From Pseudomonadota bacterium (GTDB lineage Bacteria > Pseudomonadota > Gammaproteobacteria > Burkholderiales > Rhodocyclaceae): a stretch of DNA of 64,000 nucleotides. Location of the stretch: the NCBI GenBank assembly GCA_018241725.1, contig JAFEDI010000105.1, forward strand, positions 62,001 to 126,000, written 5' to 3'. This document shows, piece by piece, positions 1-8,693 of the stretch. The translations under genes were made by a program, and so were the position numbers. The notes beneath the pieces are model-generated. The model made no database searches and had not been told where the DNA came from. It saw nothing but the letters and a program-made list of their open reading frames with translations. Each line of letters opens with the position of its first letter. Position 1 is the first letter of the stretch.

Positions 1-752
1 GGATGTGCCCGGTCGTTATCCAGATCCCACAGGTCGTTCATCATGTAAGTGGCCGAAGCTGCAAACGAGAACGACAGGAAGGCCAGGCCAATCGCCACCA
101 GCTTGGAGACATCGAGAAACGAGAAGGCGGTCAGCAGGGGCACCAACAGCAGCAGGTTCTTGGTCCATTGGTGGACGCGCAACGCACGCAGCCAGACGGC
201 GAGGTTCACCCGCTCCGCCGGGAATTCCCGCTCGATAGGGGTATCGCCCCTGACCTCGGCAGCCGTTTCGGGCGCCACCCCGACCAGGATGGCCGCTTCG
301 GCGGATCTCCAGATGGGCAGGTCGGCCCGGCTGTCGCCGGCATAGACGAACGTCTCGCCGACCTTGTCGCGGATTGCCTGCAGCTTGGCGCTCCCCTTCA
401 GGTTGTGATCGCTGCGGCTCGCCAGCACCTGGTCGAACAAACCCAGATGCCTGGAAACCCCTTCGGCGATCGACTGATGCGCCGCCGTGGCCAGCACCAA
501 TGGACGCCCTTTCTCCTTTTCCTCGCGCAGATAGTCCAGCAAGGGGCCACGGTAGGGCAGGCTTTCCGGCGGGATGCTGACATGCATGGCAACCGCCTCC
601 TTGAAGCCTGCCCTGCCCTTCAAGAGCCAGAAAGGCAGGCGCAGCAGGTTGAGAGGCGATGTTCTAATCAGCCTGACGACGGACTCCACCAGTGTATCCG
701 TCGGCGTCAGCGTGCCATCCAGATCCACTACCAGAGGGATACCTCTTGTCAT
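1..752 (-). CDS. HAD phosphatase-UbiA prenyltransferase fusion (3' end outside window)
   Basis: The frame is open from an ATG at 752 to the left window edge (about 250 residues seen) and the gene continues outside. An in-frame TGA lies two codons before the ATG, which fixes the start; GGAG sits about 10 nt upstream. The N-terminal 170 residues are a HAD hydrolase: DLDGT near residue 10 (nucleophile Asp), a Thr in LATAAHQS, and the acidic motif YAGDSRADLP. From about residue 195 a UbiA membrane domain begins (LRVHQWTKN, then a hydrophobic segment) and reaches the Asp-rich prenyl-diphosphate motif NDLWDLDND just before the edge. Such fusions are known in proteobacteria and resemble decaprenyl-phosphate phosphoribosyltransferase-type enzymes. 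The exact lipid substrate is unknown. The gene diverges from the nif operon. Confidence 0.88.
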   Translation of the reverse strand, partial: MTRGIPLVVDLDGTLTPTDTLVESVVRLIRTSPLNLLRLPFWLLKGRAGFKEAVAMHVSIPPESLPYRGPLLDYLREEKEKGRPLVLATAAHQSIAEGVSRHLGLFDQVLASRSDHNLKGSAKLQAIRDKVGETFVYAGDSRADLPIWRSAEAAILVGVAPETAAEVRGDTPIEREFPAERVNLAVWLRALRVHQWTKNLLLLVPLLTAFSFLDVSKLVAIGLAFLSFSFAASATYMMNDLWDLDNDRAH

Positions 753-813
753 TATTCATTCGCTCCATGGATATTCCATTCATCAAGTACTGCCAGGCAG
801 TAGCGTCCGGCGA

Positions 814-819
814 ATTATA
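814..819 (-). promoter_or_regulatory. Candidate -10 element for the HAD-UbiA gene
   Basis: Read on the minus strand this is a perfect TATAAT, 62 nt upstream of the start codon at 752. No convincing -35 hexamer lies 17 nt further upstream, so the assignment rests on the -10 box and position only. Confidence 0.3.
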
Positions 820-857
820 CCGGCCCGGCCCAGGAGGACTTCGTTACAAGCAGTGGG

Positions 858-873
858 TGTCCCCCGACCCACA
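858..873 (+). promoter_or_regulatory. NifA upstream activator site (distal)
   Basis: TGT-N10-ACA, the established NifA enhancer consensus, about 160 bp upstream of the -24/-12 promoter at 1035-1050. Part of the 753-1096 intergenic region, which otherwise shows no gene. Confidence 0.7.
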
Positions 874-923
874 TTGCCTCACGCGTCTTCATTCCCCCTA
901 CGCCGATCGCGGCGCCTTTCATG

Positions 924-939
924 TGTAACGAACACGACA
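924..939 (+). promoter_or_regulatory. NifA upstream activator site (proximal)
   Basis: A second exact TGT-N10-ACA (TGTAACGAACACGACA), about 96 bp upstream of the sigma-54 promoter. The spacing suits NifA acting through DNA looping. Confidence 0.72.
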
Positions 940-1034
940 ATCCCCTTGTCGCGTCGCCTATCCCACACCGTAACGTACGCCACAACACACAAAACAATCC
1001 TTAATTTTCAACATCTTGCGAGATTGATCGGGCC

Positions 1035-1050
1035 TGGCACACGGGTTGCA
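1035..1050 (+). promoter_or_regulatory. Sigma-54 (RpoN) -24/-12 promoter of the nif accessory operon
   Basis: TGGCACACGGGTTGCA matches the consensus TGGCAC-N5-TTGCW at every defined position. It lies 46 bp before the iscA start codon. With two NifA sites upstream this is a textbook nitrogen-fixation promoter and should drive iscA through nifM. Confidence 0.92.
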
Positions 1051-1096
1051 ACACTGGATTGCGCTCACAACCCAATCACCCCCCCAGGAGAAAACC

Positions 1097-1420
1097 ATGA
1101 TCACCCTCACCCCCAATGCGTGTAAGGCTGTTTCCCGCTTCATTTCGACGGCTGCCGATCCGGTGGCGGGACTGCGCATCGTGGTGTCGGGCGGCGGTTG
1201 CGCCGGCCTGCAATACAACATGAAGCTCGAAGCCGAAAAGCAGGACGACGACAACGTGCTCGTCATCGATGGCCTCACCGTTCTGATCGACCCGTACTCC
1301 GCACCGCTGATCGAAGGCACCACCATCGACTTCGTCGATTCCCTGTCCGGCAGCGGCTTCAAGTTCGAAAACCCCAAGGCGGCCAAGTCCTGCGAATGCG
1401 GCCAGTCCTTCGCAGCCTGA
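1097..1420 (+). CDS. iscA: nif-specific IscA/HesB-type Fe-S carrier
   Basis: 107-residue A-type Fe-S carrier. The three conserved cysteines are visible: one in GGGCAGLQY and two in the C-terminal CECG motif, which ligate the cluster or iron. AGGAG lies 6 nt before the ATG. It is the first gene of the nif accessory operon, 15 bp ahead of nifU, the same position as iscA-nif in Azotobacter. Expected role (family knowledge): carrying clusters made on NifU to nitrogenase proteins. The nif-specific assignment rests on context and on the NifA/sigma-54 promoter. Confidence 0.93.
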   Translation: MITLTPNACKAVSRFISTAADPVAGLRIVVSGGGCAGLQYNMKLEAEKQDDDNVLVIDGLTVLIDPYSAPLIEGTTIDFVDSLSGSGFKFENPKAAKSCECGQSFAA

Positions 1421-1435
1421 TCGAAGGAGACTGTC

Positions 1436-2350
1436 ATGTGGGATTACACCGAAAAAGTCAAAGAGCACTTCTACAACCCGCGTAACACGGGTCCGCTGGA
1501 AGGTGCCAACGCCACCGGCGATGTCGGCTCCATCTCCTGCGGCGACGCGCTGCGCCTGATGCTCAAGGTCGACCCGGTCACCGAGATCATCCAGGACGCG
1601 CACTTCCAGACCTTCGGCTGCGGCTCCGCCATCGCCTCCTCCTCGGCGCTGACCGAGATGGTCAAGGGCAAGACCCTCGACGAAGCGAAGCAGATCAGCA
1701 ACCAGGACATCGCCGACTTCCTCGACGGCCTGCCGCCGGAAAAGATGCACTGCTCCGTGATGGGCCGCGAAGCCCTGCACGCCGCCATCGCCAACTACCG
1801 TGGCGAAGAGTGGAGCGACGACCATGAGGAAGGCGCGCTGGTCTGCAAGTGCTTCGCCGTCGATAGCCAGATGATCGAAGACACCATCCGCGCCAACAAG
1901 CTCTCCACGGTGGAAGAAGTCACCAATTACACCAAGGCCGGCGGCGGCTGCTCCACCTGCCACGAGCCGATCGAGGAAATCCTCACCAAGGTGATGGCCG
2001 AACGGGGCGAGACCTTCGTGCCCGCCGGTGCCAAGAAGGCCAAGCCGGCCGTCGCCGAAGCAGCCCCCGCCAAGCTCGGTACCCTGGCCCGCATCCGCAA
2101 GATCGAGGAAGTCATCGCCGCCGTGCGCCCGACCCTGCTGGCCGACCGGGGCGACATCGAGCTGGTGGACATCGAAGGCAAGAACATCCTGGTGAACCTC
2201 GTCGGCGCCTGCTCCGGCTGCCAGATGGAAGCCGCCACGCTGGCCGGCATCCAGACCAAGATGATCGAAGCCCTCGGCGAGTTCGTCCGCGTCGTACCCG
2301 CCGCCAAGGCCCAGGCCCACGCCTGCGCGTCCCACGCTCACGGAGGCTAA
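1436..2350 (+). CDS. nifU: NifU Fe-S cluster scaffold protein
   Basis: 304 residues with the complete three-part NifU architecture. An IscU-like domain (about 1-125) has cluster-ligand cysteines C35, C62 and C106. A central permanent [2Fe-2S] ferredoxin-like domain has C137, C139, C172 and C175. A C-terminal Nfu domain has C259-x2-C262. An Ala/Pro/Lys-rich linker (about 198-213) joins the last two. A GAAGGAGA ribosome site precedes the ATG. NifU receives sulfur from NifS and assembles [4Fe-4S] clusters for the nitrogenase Fe protein and the cofactor pathway. nifS follows after 5 bp. Confidence 0.98.
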   Translation: MWDYTEKVKEHFYNPRNTGPLEGANATGDVGSISCGDALRLMLKVDPVTEIIQDAHFQTFGCGSAIASSSALTEMVKGKTLDEAKQISNQDIADFLDGLPPEKMHCSVMGREALHAAIANYRGEEWSDDHEEGALVCKCFAVDSQMIEDTIRANKLSTVEEVTNYTKAGGGCSTCHEPIEEILTKVMAERGETFVPAGAKKAKPAVAEAAPAKLGTLARIRKIEEVIAAVRPTLLADRGDIELVDIEGKNILVNLVGACSGCQMEAATLAGIQTKMIEALGEFVRVVPAAKAQAHACASHAHGG

Positions 2351-2355
2351 GCAAA

Positions 2356-3573
2356 ATGAGCACCCCCACCCCGATCTATCTCGACAACAACGCCACGACG
2401 GCCTGCGACCCGAAGGTCGTGGAAGCGATGCTGCCCTATTTCACGGAGCAGTTCGGCAACGCATCCAGCATGCACAGTTTCGGTAACAAGGTCGGTGTGG
2501 CGCTCAAGGCTGCCCGTACCAAGGTGCAGAAGCTGCTGGGCGCCGAATTCGATTCCGAGATCGTATTCACGTCCTGCGGCACCGAATCCGACAGCACGGC
2601 CATCCTGTCCGCCCTCAAGGCCCAGCCGGACCGCAAGGAAATCATCACCACCGTGGTGGAACACCCGGCCGTCCTCAGCCTGTGCGAGCAGCTGGAGAAG
2701 GAGGGCTACACCATCCACCGCCTGAAGGTGGACAACAAGGGCCGCCTGAACCTCGACGACTACGCCAAGGTGCTCAGCGACAAGGTCGCCGTGGTGTCGG
2801 TGATGTGGGCCAACAACGAGACCGGCACCTACTTCCCGGTGGTCGAGATGGCCGAGATGGCCAACGCGGCCGGCGTACTGTTCCACACCGACGCCGTGCA
2901 GGCGGTCGGCAAGATCGACATCAACCTGGCCGCCACCAAGATCGACATGCTGTCGGTGTCCGGCCACAAGCTGCACGCACCCAAGGGCATCGGCGTGCTC
3001 TACGTGCGCCGCGCCGTGCGCTTCCGCCCGCTGCTGCGCGGCGGCCACCAGGAGCGCGGCCGCCGGGCCGGCACCGAGAACGCGCCGAGCATCATCGGCC
3101 TAGGCGTTGCCGCCGAGCTGGCGATGGAAGCCATGGAGCACGAACGCACCCACGTGAAGGCCCTGCGCGACAAGCTCGAGGCCGGCATCCTGGCCGTGGT
3201 GCCCCACGCCTTCGTCACCGGCAACCCGGAGAACCGCCTGCCCAACACCGCCAACATCGCTTTCGAGTACATCGAGGGCGAGGCGATCCTGATGCTGCTC
3301 AACAAGCAGGGCATCGCCGCCTCCAGCGGCTCGGCCTGCACCTCCGGCAGCCTGGAACCGTCGCACGTGATGCGGGCGATGGGCATCCCCTACACCGCAG
3401 CCCACGGCACAGTGCGTTTCTCCCTCAGCCGCTACACGACCGAGGAAGAAATCGAGCGGGTCATCGCCGCGGTACCGCCGATCGTCGCCCAGCTGCGCAA
3501 GCTGTCGCCCTACTGGGGCGAGAACGGCCCGGTCGCCGATCCGGCAAAAGCGTTCGACCCCGCATATGCTTGA
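2356..3573 (+). CDS. nifS: NifS cysteine desulfurase
   Basis: 405-residue PLP-dependent class V aminotransferase-fold enzyme. The PLP lysine is K205 in [10 protein letters not shown]; the persulfide cysteine is C328 in SSGSACTSG, the group I (NifS/IscS) form. N-terminal YLDNNATT is characteristic. It converts cysteine to alanine and passes sulfane sulfur to NifU. Its last 8 nt overlap the start of nifV, suggesting translational coupling. Length and motifs are complete. Confidence 0.98.
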   Translation: MSTPTPIYLDNNATTACDPKVVEAMLPYFTEQFGNASSMHSFGNKVGVALKAARTKVQKLLGAEFDSEIVFTSCGTESDSTAILSALKAQPDRKEIITTVVEHPAVLSLCEQLEKEGYTIHRLKVDNKGRLNLDDYAKVLSDKVAVVSVMWANNETGTYFPVVEMAEMANAAGVLFHTDAVQAVGKIDINLAATKIDMLSVSGHKLHAPKGIGVLYVRRAVRFRPLLRGGHQERGRRAGTENAPSIIGLGVAAELAMEAMEHERTHVKALRDKLEAGILAVVPHAFVTGNPENRLPNTANIAFEYIEGEAILMLLNKQGIAASSGSACTSGSLEPSHVMRAMGIPYTAAHGTVRFSLSRYTTEEEIERVIAAVPPIVAQLRKLSPYWGENGPVADPAKAFDPAYA

Positions 3574-4759
3574 TTTCATCCAGCCCTCCGCCCCCGTCGG
3601 CGCACCGCGTGTCGTCATCAACGACACCACGCTGCGCGACGGCGAGCAATCCGCCGGGGTGGCTTTCACCCTGGCCGAGAAGCTCGCCATTGCCCGCGGC
3701 CTCAGCGACATCGGTGTGCCCGAACTCGAAATCGGCATCCCGGCGATGGGCGCCGTCGAGCGGGAGAGCATCCAGGCCTGCGCCCGCGCCGGCCTCGCCT
3801 CCCGCCTGGTGGTGTGGTGCCGGATGCGGCTGGATGATCTGGCAGCCTGCAGCGGCCTCGACGCCTGGATGGTGGATCTGTCCATCTCCGCTTCCGATCA
3901 GCAGATCCGCCACAAGCTGCGGCGCGACCGGGAGTGGGTGCTGGAGCAGATCGCCAGCCTGGTGCCGCGGGCCCGAGACATGGGCTTCGAGGTGCTGGTC
4001 GGCTGCGAGGATGCGTCCCGCGCCGACCCCACATTCCTGCTGCAGATCGCCGAGGCCGCCCAGTTGGCCGGCGCGCGGCGCCTGCGCTTTGCCGACACGC
4101 TCGGCGTGATGGAGCCCTTCGGCACCTTCGAGCGCTTTGCGGACCTGCGCGCCAACTGCGATCTGGAGCTGGAGATGCATGCCCACGACGACCTGGGCCT
4201 GGCCACCGCCAACACCCTGGCCGCCGTGCGTGCCGGCGCCACGCATGTGAATACCACCGTCAATGGCCTCGGCGAGCGCGCCGGCAACGCCGCGCTCGAA
4301 GAGGTCGCCCTCAGTCTGATCAAGCTCTACGGCTTCTCCACCGGGCTCGATCTGGCCGGCATCCAGGCCCTGTCCCACCAGGTCGCCCGCGCCGCCGGCC
4401 GGCCGGTGGGCTGGCAGAAGAGCGTGGTCGGTGAAGGGGTGTTCACCCACGAAGCCGGCATCCACGTGGATGGCCTGCTGAAGGACCCGGCCAACTACCA
4501 GGCCATCGACCCGGCCGAAGTCGGCCGCGAGCACCGCATGGTGCTCGGCAAGCACTCCGGCAGCGCTGGCGTGATCGCCGCCTATGCCCGCATGGGCGTA
4601 CCGATCCGCAACGACGAGGCCGCCGAGCTGCTGCCGCGCATCCGCGGCTTCGTCGAACGCACCAAGCGCACGCCCGGCCCGGCCGACCTGCGCCGCTTCA
4701 TCGCCGAACTGCACTCCCTGTCGTCCGACCGTCCGCACCATGTCCGCACCCCTTCGTAA
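3566..4759 (+). CDS. nifV: NifV homocitrate synthase
   Basis: 397 residues, DRE-TIM metallolyase family. DTTLRDGEQ at residues 20-28 and the metal-binding HAHDD at 205-209 are intact, followed by [14 protein letters not shown]. It condenses acetyl-CoA with 2-oxoglutarate to (R)-homocitrate, the organic ligand of FeMo-cofactor. The close paralogues 2-isopropylmalate synthase and LeuA-like enzymes share motifs; the position after nifS makes NifV secure. Starts inside the 3' end of nifS. Confidence 0.96.
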   Translation: MLDFIQPSAPVGAPRVVINDTTLRDGEQSAGVAFTLAEKLAIARGLSDIGVPELEIGIPAMGAVERESIQACARAGLASRLVVWCRMRLDDLAACSGLDAWMVDLSISASDQQIRHKLRRDREWVLEQIASLVPRARDMGFEVLVGCEDASRADPTFLLQIAEAAQLAGARRLRFADTLGVMEPFGTFERFADLRANCDLELEMHAHDDLGLATANTLAAVRAGATHVNTTVNGLGERAGNAALEEVALSLIKLYGFSTGLDLAGIQALSHQVARAAGRPVGWQKSVVGEGVFTHEAGIHVDGLLKDPANYQAIDPAEVGREHRMVLGKHSGSAGVIAAYARMGVPIRNDEAAELLPRIRGFVERTKRTPGPADLRRFIAELHSLSSDRPHHVRTPS

Positions 4760-4769
4760 GGATCCGAAC

Positions 4770-5549
4770 ATGCCCCCCGCCGCCAACGTCTCCCTGCCCG
4801 CCGCTCCGGTCGCCAGCGAAGCACCCCAGGGCCTCTTCGCGCTGCTGAAGGAAGACATCGACTCGGTGATGAGCCGCGACCCGGCTGCCCGCAGCCGCTG
4901 GGAAGTGCTGACCACCTACCCCGGCGTGCACGCCATCATGGCCTACCGTGTCGGCCATGCCCTGTGGAGCCGCGGCCTGCGTTATCCGGCCCGGGTCCTC
5001 CAGTTCTTCTCCCGGATGCTGACCAATGTGGATATCCACCCGGCCGCTTCAATCGGCCGCCGCCTCTTCATCGACCACGGCGCCGGGGTCGTCATCGGCG
5101 AAACAGCCGAAATCGGCCACGACGTCACGCTTTACCACGGGGTCACCCTCGGCGGCACCTCCTGGCGCAAAGGCAAACGCCACCCAACCCTCTCGAGCGG
5201 TGTCGTGGTTGGAGCCGGCGCCAAGATCCTCGGCCCGATCACCATCGGAGAACGGGTCCGCGTCGGCGCCAATTCAGTGGTTGTGAAGGATGTGCCGGCC
5301 GACCGCACGGTGGTCGGCATCCCCGGCCGCATCGTGCGCAGCGAAGGCCGCCGCGGCCCCGACGGGCTGGACCTGGACCACCACCTGGTGCCCGACCCCG
5401 TCGGCAAGGCACTGGCCTGTCTGCTCGACCGGGTCAAGGTGCTCGAATCGCGCATGGCCGCTGCCGGGCTCGACCCGGAAGAGTGCGGCGAATGCTCCGA
5501 CAACTGCGACTGCAGCTCGATGATCCAGTCCGCCAAGGAAGAACACTGA
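4770..5549 (+). CDS. cysE: nif-associated serine O-acetyltransferase
   Basis: 259 residues. The left-handed beta-helix acyltransferase core with hexapeptide repeats ([19 protein letters not shown], then [18 protein letters not shown]) and the catalytic-type DHG/His motifs is intact. The ATG at 4770 is chosen because AAGGA lies 8 nt upstream; an in-frame ATG at 4740 would sit inside nifV without a ribosome site. The C-terminus is Cys-rich ([11 protein letters not shown]), which is unusual for a housekeeping CysE. It makes O-acetylserine for cysteine synthesis, so here it probably supplies cysteine to NifS. Azotobacter has an equivalent cysE1-nif at this position. Confidence 0.92.
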   Translation: MPPAANVSLPAAPVASEAPQGLFALLKEDIDSVMSRDPAARSRWEVLTTYPGVHAIMAYRVGHALWSRGLRYPARVLQFFSRMLTNVDIHPAASIGRRLFIDHGAGVVIGETAEIGHDVTLYHGVTLGGTSWRKGKRHPTLSSGVVVGAGAKILGPITIGERVRVGANSVVVKDVPADRTVVGIPGRIVRSEGRRGPDGLDLDHHLVPDPVGKALACLLDRVKVLESRMAAAGLDPEECGECSDNCDCSSMIQSAKEEH

Positions 5550-5556
5550 GGCCATC

Positions 5557-6090
5557 ATGGATCTGCTCGACTTCGACGCCGGCCCGCTGTACTTCGACGA
5601 CCCGATCGCCCCGGAGGTGACGGCGCTGATCAACGAGGCCTCCAACCTGTACCCGGAGCCGGAAACCGAGGCGCTGCTGCTGCGCGCCGAGGAACTGGCG
5701 CCACGCCACCTGGAAGTCATCGTCGCGCTGTACCGCTACTACTTCTACCAGAACCGCCTGGACGCCGCCGACGTCATCGCCGACAAGGCGCTGGCGATCT
5801 CCGGCGAAGGCATCGGCTACCCCGCGGACTGGCGCGAACTGACCGTCGAGCAGGTCAAGAGCGGCCTTGAGAGTGCGGCCACCGCCGCCCGCTTCTGGCT
5901 GCTGTCCCTCAAGGCCAAGGCCGTGCTGGCCCTGCGCCAGCAGCGCATCGCCGACGCCCTGGCAATGCTCGGCAAGCTTGCCGACGTGGATGAGCGCGAC
6001 CGCCTCGGCGTCCGCCCCCTCATCGAGGTCGCCCAGATCCGCGCCAGCGGCAACATCGTGGCCGTCGATTTCACGGCCCATTCAATCTGA
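5557..6090 (+). CDS. TPR-like protein of the nif operon
   Basis: 177 residues, predicted all-helical. The pattern EALLLRAEELAPRHLEVIVALYRYYFYQNRLDAADVIADKAL-type helical pairs (about 40-90) and a second set at 105-150 resemble tetratricopeptide repeats. No catalytic motif or signal peptide is seen. It lies 7 bp after cysE and 27 bp before nifW, so it is co-transcribed. Homologous unnamed genes occur at this place in Azotobacter-type nif clusters. The function is not established; a scaffold or adaptor role in nitrogenase maturation is inference. Confidence 0.8.
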   Translation: MDLLDFDAGPLYFDDPIAPEVTALINEASNLYPEPETEALLLRAEELAPRHLEVIVALYRYYFYQNRLDAADVIADKALAISGEGIGYPADWRELTVEQVKSGLESAATAARFWLLSLKAKAVLALRQQRIADALAMLGKLADVDERDRLGVRPLIEVAQIRASGNIVAVDFTAHSI

Positions 6091-6117
6091 ATCCCAACCG
6101 TAGCCTAGGAGCCCATC

Positions 6118-6450
6118 ATGAGTGACGTCGATCTCACCCTGGAAGAAGCCCTCGAAGACCTTTCGTCGGCCGAGGAGTTTCTCGACTACTTCGGCGTGGA
6201 GTACGACGCCAAGACGGTCCATGTGAACCGCCTGCACATCCTCCAGCGCTACCACAACTACATCAAGGCCCAGGGCCCCGCCCCCGCCGACGAAGCGCCG
6301 GCGCGCGAGTTCTACACCAAGTGGCTGACCCAGGCCTACCTGGACTTCGTGCAGTCCGACGCGCTGACCGAGCGTGTCTTCGTGGTCCTGCAGAAAGCCG
6401 CCGGCACCTCCTTCGTACCTCTGGAAAGCCTGACCAGTCCCAAGGTCTGA
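6118..6450 (+). CDS. nifW: NifW nitrogenase stabilizing/protective protein
   Basis: 110 residues, all-helical, matching the usual NifW length. The family pattern is visible: LEDLSSAEEFLDYFGVEYD near the N-terminus, HILQRYHNYI in the middle, and VFVVLQKAAG...FVPLESL at the end. NifW interacts with the MoFe protein and is linked to oxygen protection and P-cluster maturation. AGGAG precedes the ATG. Sits between the TPR gene and nifZ. Confidence 0.95.
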   Translation: MSDVDLTLEEALEDLSSAEEFLDYFGVEYDAKTVHVNRLHILQRYHNYIKAQGPAPADEAPAREFYTKWLTQAYLDFVQSDALTERVFVVLQKAAGTSFVPLESLTSPKV

Positions 6451-6474
6451 CGCCGTCCGTCCAGGAGAATAATC

Positions 6475-6966
6475 ATGCTTCCCCGCTTCGAGTACGGCCA
6501 GACCGTCCGCGTCACGCGCAACGTGCGCAACGACGGCACTTTTCCCGGCAAGGAGGTCGGCGACTTCCTGATCCGACGCGGCTCGATGGGCGTCGTCCGC
6601 GACGTGGGCAGCTATCTGCAGGACCAGCTCATCTACTCGGTGTACTTCCTGCAGGAAGACATGATCGTCGGCTGCCGGGAGGAAGAGCTCCTCGGCGAGG
6701 ACGAACACTGGGTGGAGAGCAAGTTCGAAGTCCGCGAGAAAGTGCGCTGTGCGGTCACCCTCGCGGTCGGCGGCGAGATCCGCGCCGAACCCGGCACCAA
6801 GGGCGAGATCATGCGCGTGCTGCGCGACCTTCCCGGCGGCGTCCAGTACCACCTGCATGTGCCCGGCTGGGTGCTGCAGGTGCCGGAGAGTGCCCTCGAA
6901 ACCCTGCCCCTTGAAGAGCAGGGCGGCGAGATCGACGCGGCAGAGGACGAGGAGGACGTGTCATGA
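6475..6966 (+). CDS. nifZ: NifZ protein
   Basis: 163 residues with two NifZ-type beta-barrel modules: FEYGQTVRVTRNVRNDGTF...GVVRDVGSYL (about 5-50) and a second FEVREKVRCAV...GEIMRVLRDL (about 83-125). The tail is very acidic (EEQGGEIDAAEDEEDVS). NifZ acts in P-cluster formation on the MoFe protein. AGGAG lies upstream of the ATG. The last codons overlap the start of nifM by 4 nt (ATGA), so the two are translationally coupled. Confidence 0.95.
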   Translation: MLPRFEYGQTVRVTRNVRNDGTFPGKEVGDFLIRRGSMGVVRDVGSYLQDQLIYSVYFLQEDMIVGCREEELLGEDEHWVESKFEVREKVRCAVTLAVGGEIRAEPGTKGEIMRVLRDLPGGVQYHLHVPGWVLQVPESALETLPLEEQGGEIDAAEDEEDVS

Positions 6967-7862
6967 CCGCGCTCGCCGCAGCCCCCGACACTACCCTGCC
7001 CTACCTGGTCTTCAAGACTGCCCACGGCATCTATGAAAAGATGCCCGGCGAACTGTCCGAGCGGGAACTGCGCCATGTGCGCCAGGTGGCCAGGAAGCAG
7101 CTCGACATCGAGACCCTGGTGCTCACCGCACCGGAAGCCCAGGGTGTCGTCGTGCCCCAGCGCACACTGGACGACGCGTTCCAGGAGATCCGCGGACGCT
7201 ACGAATCCGAGCAGGACTTTACCGACGCGCTGGCGGCCCAGCAGCTCGACGAGGCCCTGCTGACCTCCGCGCTGCAACGGGAGCTGAAAGTGGAAGCGGT
7301 GCTCGACCGCGTCTCGGCCAAGTCCGCCAACGTGGCCGAGCTGGACGTGCAGATCTTCTACCACATGCACCGCGAGCAGTTCATGCGCACCGAGAGGCGC
7401 GGCGCCTCGCACATCCTCGTCACGATCAACCCGGACCTGCCGGAGAACGCCCCGGCCCTGGCCCTGAAGAAGATCAGCGAGATCCGCAAGCGCCTGCTGA
7501 AGGACCCGAAGCGCTTCGCCGAGCAGGCCCTGAAGCACTCGGAATGCCCGACTGCGATGAACGGCGGCACGATCGGCGACGTGGAGCGCGGCAAGCTCTA
7601 CCCGGCGCTGGACGCGGCGCTGTTCGCCGCCAAGGCGGTGGGAGAACTGTCGGAGGTCGTTGAGTCCGAGCTGGGCTACCACATCGTCCGCTGCGACAGC
7701 ATCCGCTCTGAAGGCGTCGCACCCTACGCCGAAGTGGCGCCGCGCATCCGCCTGGTCATGGAACAGAACCGCCGCAAGCTGTGCCAGCACGGCTGGTTGA
7801 AGGAATTGCAGGAAGCTGCCGCAGCGAAAGCCAGGGAGGCCGAAGCCCTGCAGGAGCACTGA
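6963..7862 (+). CDS. nifM: NifM peptidyl-prolyl isomerase, Fe-protein maturation factor
   Basis: 299 residues. The N-terminal half is helical (SurA/trigger-factor-like chaperone region); a parvulin domain starts near residue 140 with SHILVTINPD and ends with GELSEVVESELGYHIVRCD. Cytoplasmic, no signal peptide, unlike most parvulins. NifM is needed to fold and activate the NifH dimer. Last gene of the operon; an intrinsic terminator follows at 7930. Confidence 0.95.
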   Translation: MTALAAAPDTTLPYLVFKTAHGIYEKMPGELSERELRHVRQVARKQLDIETLVLTAPEAQGVVVPQRTLDDAFQEIRGRYESEQDFTDALAAQQLDEALLTSALQRELKVEAVLDRVSAKSANVAELDVQIFYHMHREQFMRTERRGASHILVTINPDLPENAPALALKKISEIRKRLLKDPKRFAEQALKHSECPTAMNGGTIGDVERGKLYPALDAALFAAKAVGELSEVVESELGYHIVRCDSIRSEGVAPYAEVAPRIRLVMEQNRRKLCQHGWLKELQEAAAAKAREAEALQEH

Positions 7863-7929
7863 AAAGATTGTAGGAATCGGAGGGGATGAGTGGCGGCATT
7901 CATCTTCTCCAGGCTTGGAGCGCACTTTT

Positions 7930-7956
7930 GGGGACCCTCGGGTCCCCACTTTTTTT
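7930..7956 (+). terminator. Intrinsic terminator of the nif operon
   Basis: Perfect 8-bp stem GGGGACCC-TC-GGGTCCCC (7930-7947), then ACTTTTTTT. The T-run is on the plus-strand side only, so it ends the nif transcript and not the convergent esterase gene. Confidence 0.92.
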
Positions 7957-7968
7957 GTGGTGTTCCGC

Positions 7969-8652
7969 TCAGGCGGCTGGCAGCACGCGCACCACCCAGC
8001 CGACGAAGTCCCGTGCCATGTCCGGTGTGATCTCGTGTCCGGCCGGGTAGCGGTGGGATTCGAGTTGCACGCCGAGCTCGCCGAGCCACTGGTCGCTGCG
8101 TTCGGCCCAGGCCACCGGCAGCGTGTTGTCGACGTTGCCATGGGTGACCAACGCCTGCAGGCCGGCCAGTTCGGTGGCCGGCGCCAGCAGTGGGGCAATC
8201 TCCGGCAGGATGCGCCCGGACAGGATGCCGAAGCCGGCGACGCTGTCCGGATGGGTCAACGCCAGGCTCGCCGACATGATGCCGCCCTGGCTGAAGCCGG
8301 CCACCACAGTACGGTCGGCCGGAATGCCGAGACGCGCCTGCAGGTCGGCGACGAAGACCGCCAGCTTGCCGCGGCTCACCTCCGCCGCCTCCGCGTCGAT
8401 CATCGGGCCATTTGCGGTGAAGCTGACCTGGAAGGCGCAGAAGGCCGACGGGCCGAGGGCTATCGGCGAGCGGACCAGGACTACCGCCAGCGATGGCGGC
8501 AGCACCGCCGCCAGGCCGGCCATGGAGACCTCGTTGCTGCCGACGCCGTGCAGCAGGAGCACCAGGCCCTGCGCCGGGCCGTCGGCCGGGCGCAGGCGGT
8601 AGGACAGGCTCAGGTCGTCGATCAGCGGCGGAAGGGTGAGAGCTGCGTTCAT
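7969..8652 (-). CDS. Carboxylesterase/phospholipase-type alpha/beta hydrolase
   Basis: 227 residues. LLLHGVGSNE supplies the oxyanion-hole region, GFSQGG (about residue 120) the nucleophile Ser, THGNVDNTLP the Asp and PAGHEI the His, giving the full triad of the YpfH/Est-type family. No signal peptide, so probably cytosolic. It hydrolyses short acyl or aryl esters; the physiological substrate cannot be read from sequence. It lies 41 bp after the pirin gene on the same strand and may be co-transcribed with it. Confidence 0.85.
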   Translation of the reverse strand: MNAALTLPPLIDDLSLSYRLRPADGPAQGLVLLLHGVGSNEVSMAGLAAVLPPSLAVVLVRSPIALGPSAFCAFQVSFTANGPMIDAEAAEVSRGKLAVFVADLQARLGIPADRTVVAGFSQGGIMSASLALTHPDSVAGFGILSGRILPEIAPLLAPATELAGLQALVTHGNVDNTLPVAWAERSDQWLGELGVQLESHRYPAGHEITPDMARDFVGWVVRVLPAA

Positions 8653-8693
8653 GCGTGTCGTTCCTGTTTGATGTTGTTGAGGGTTGTCGGCCG

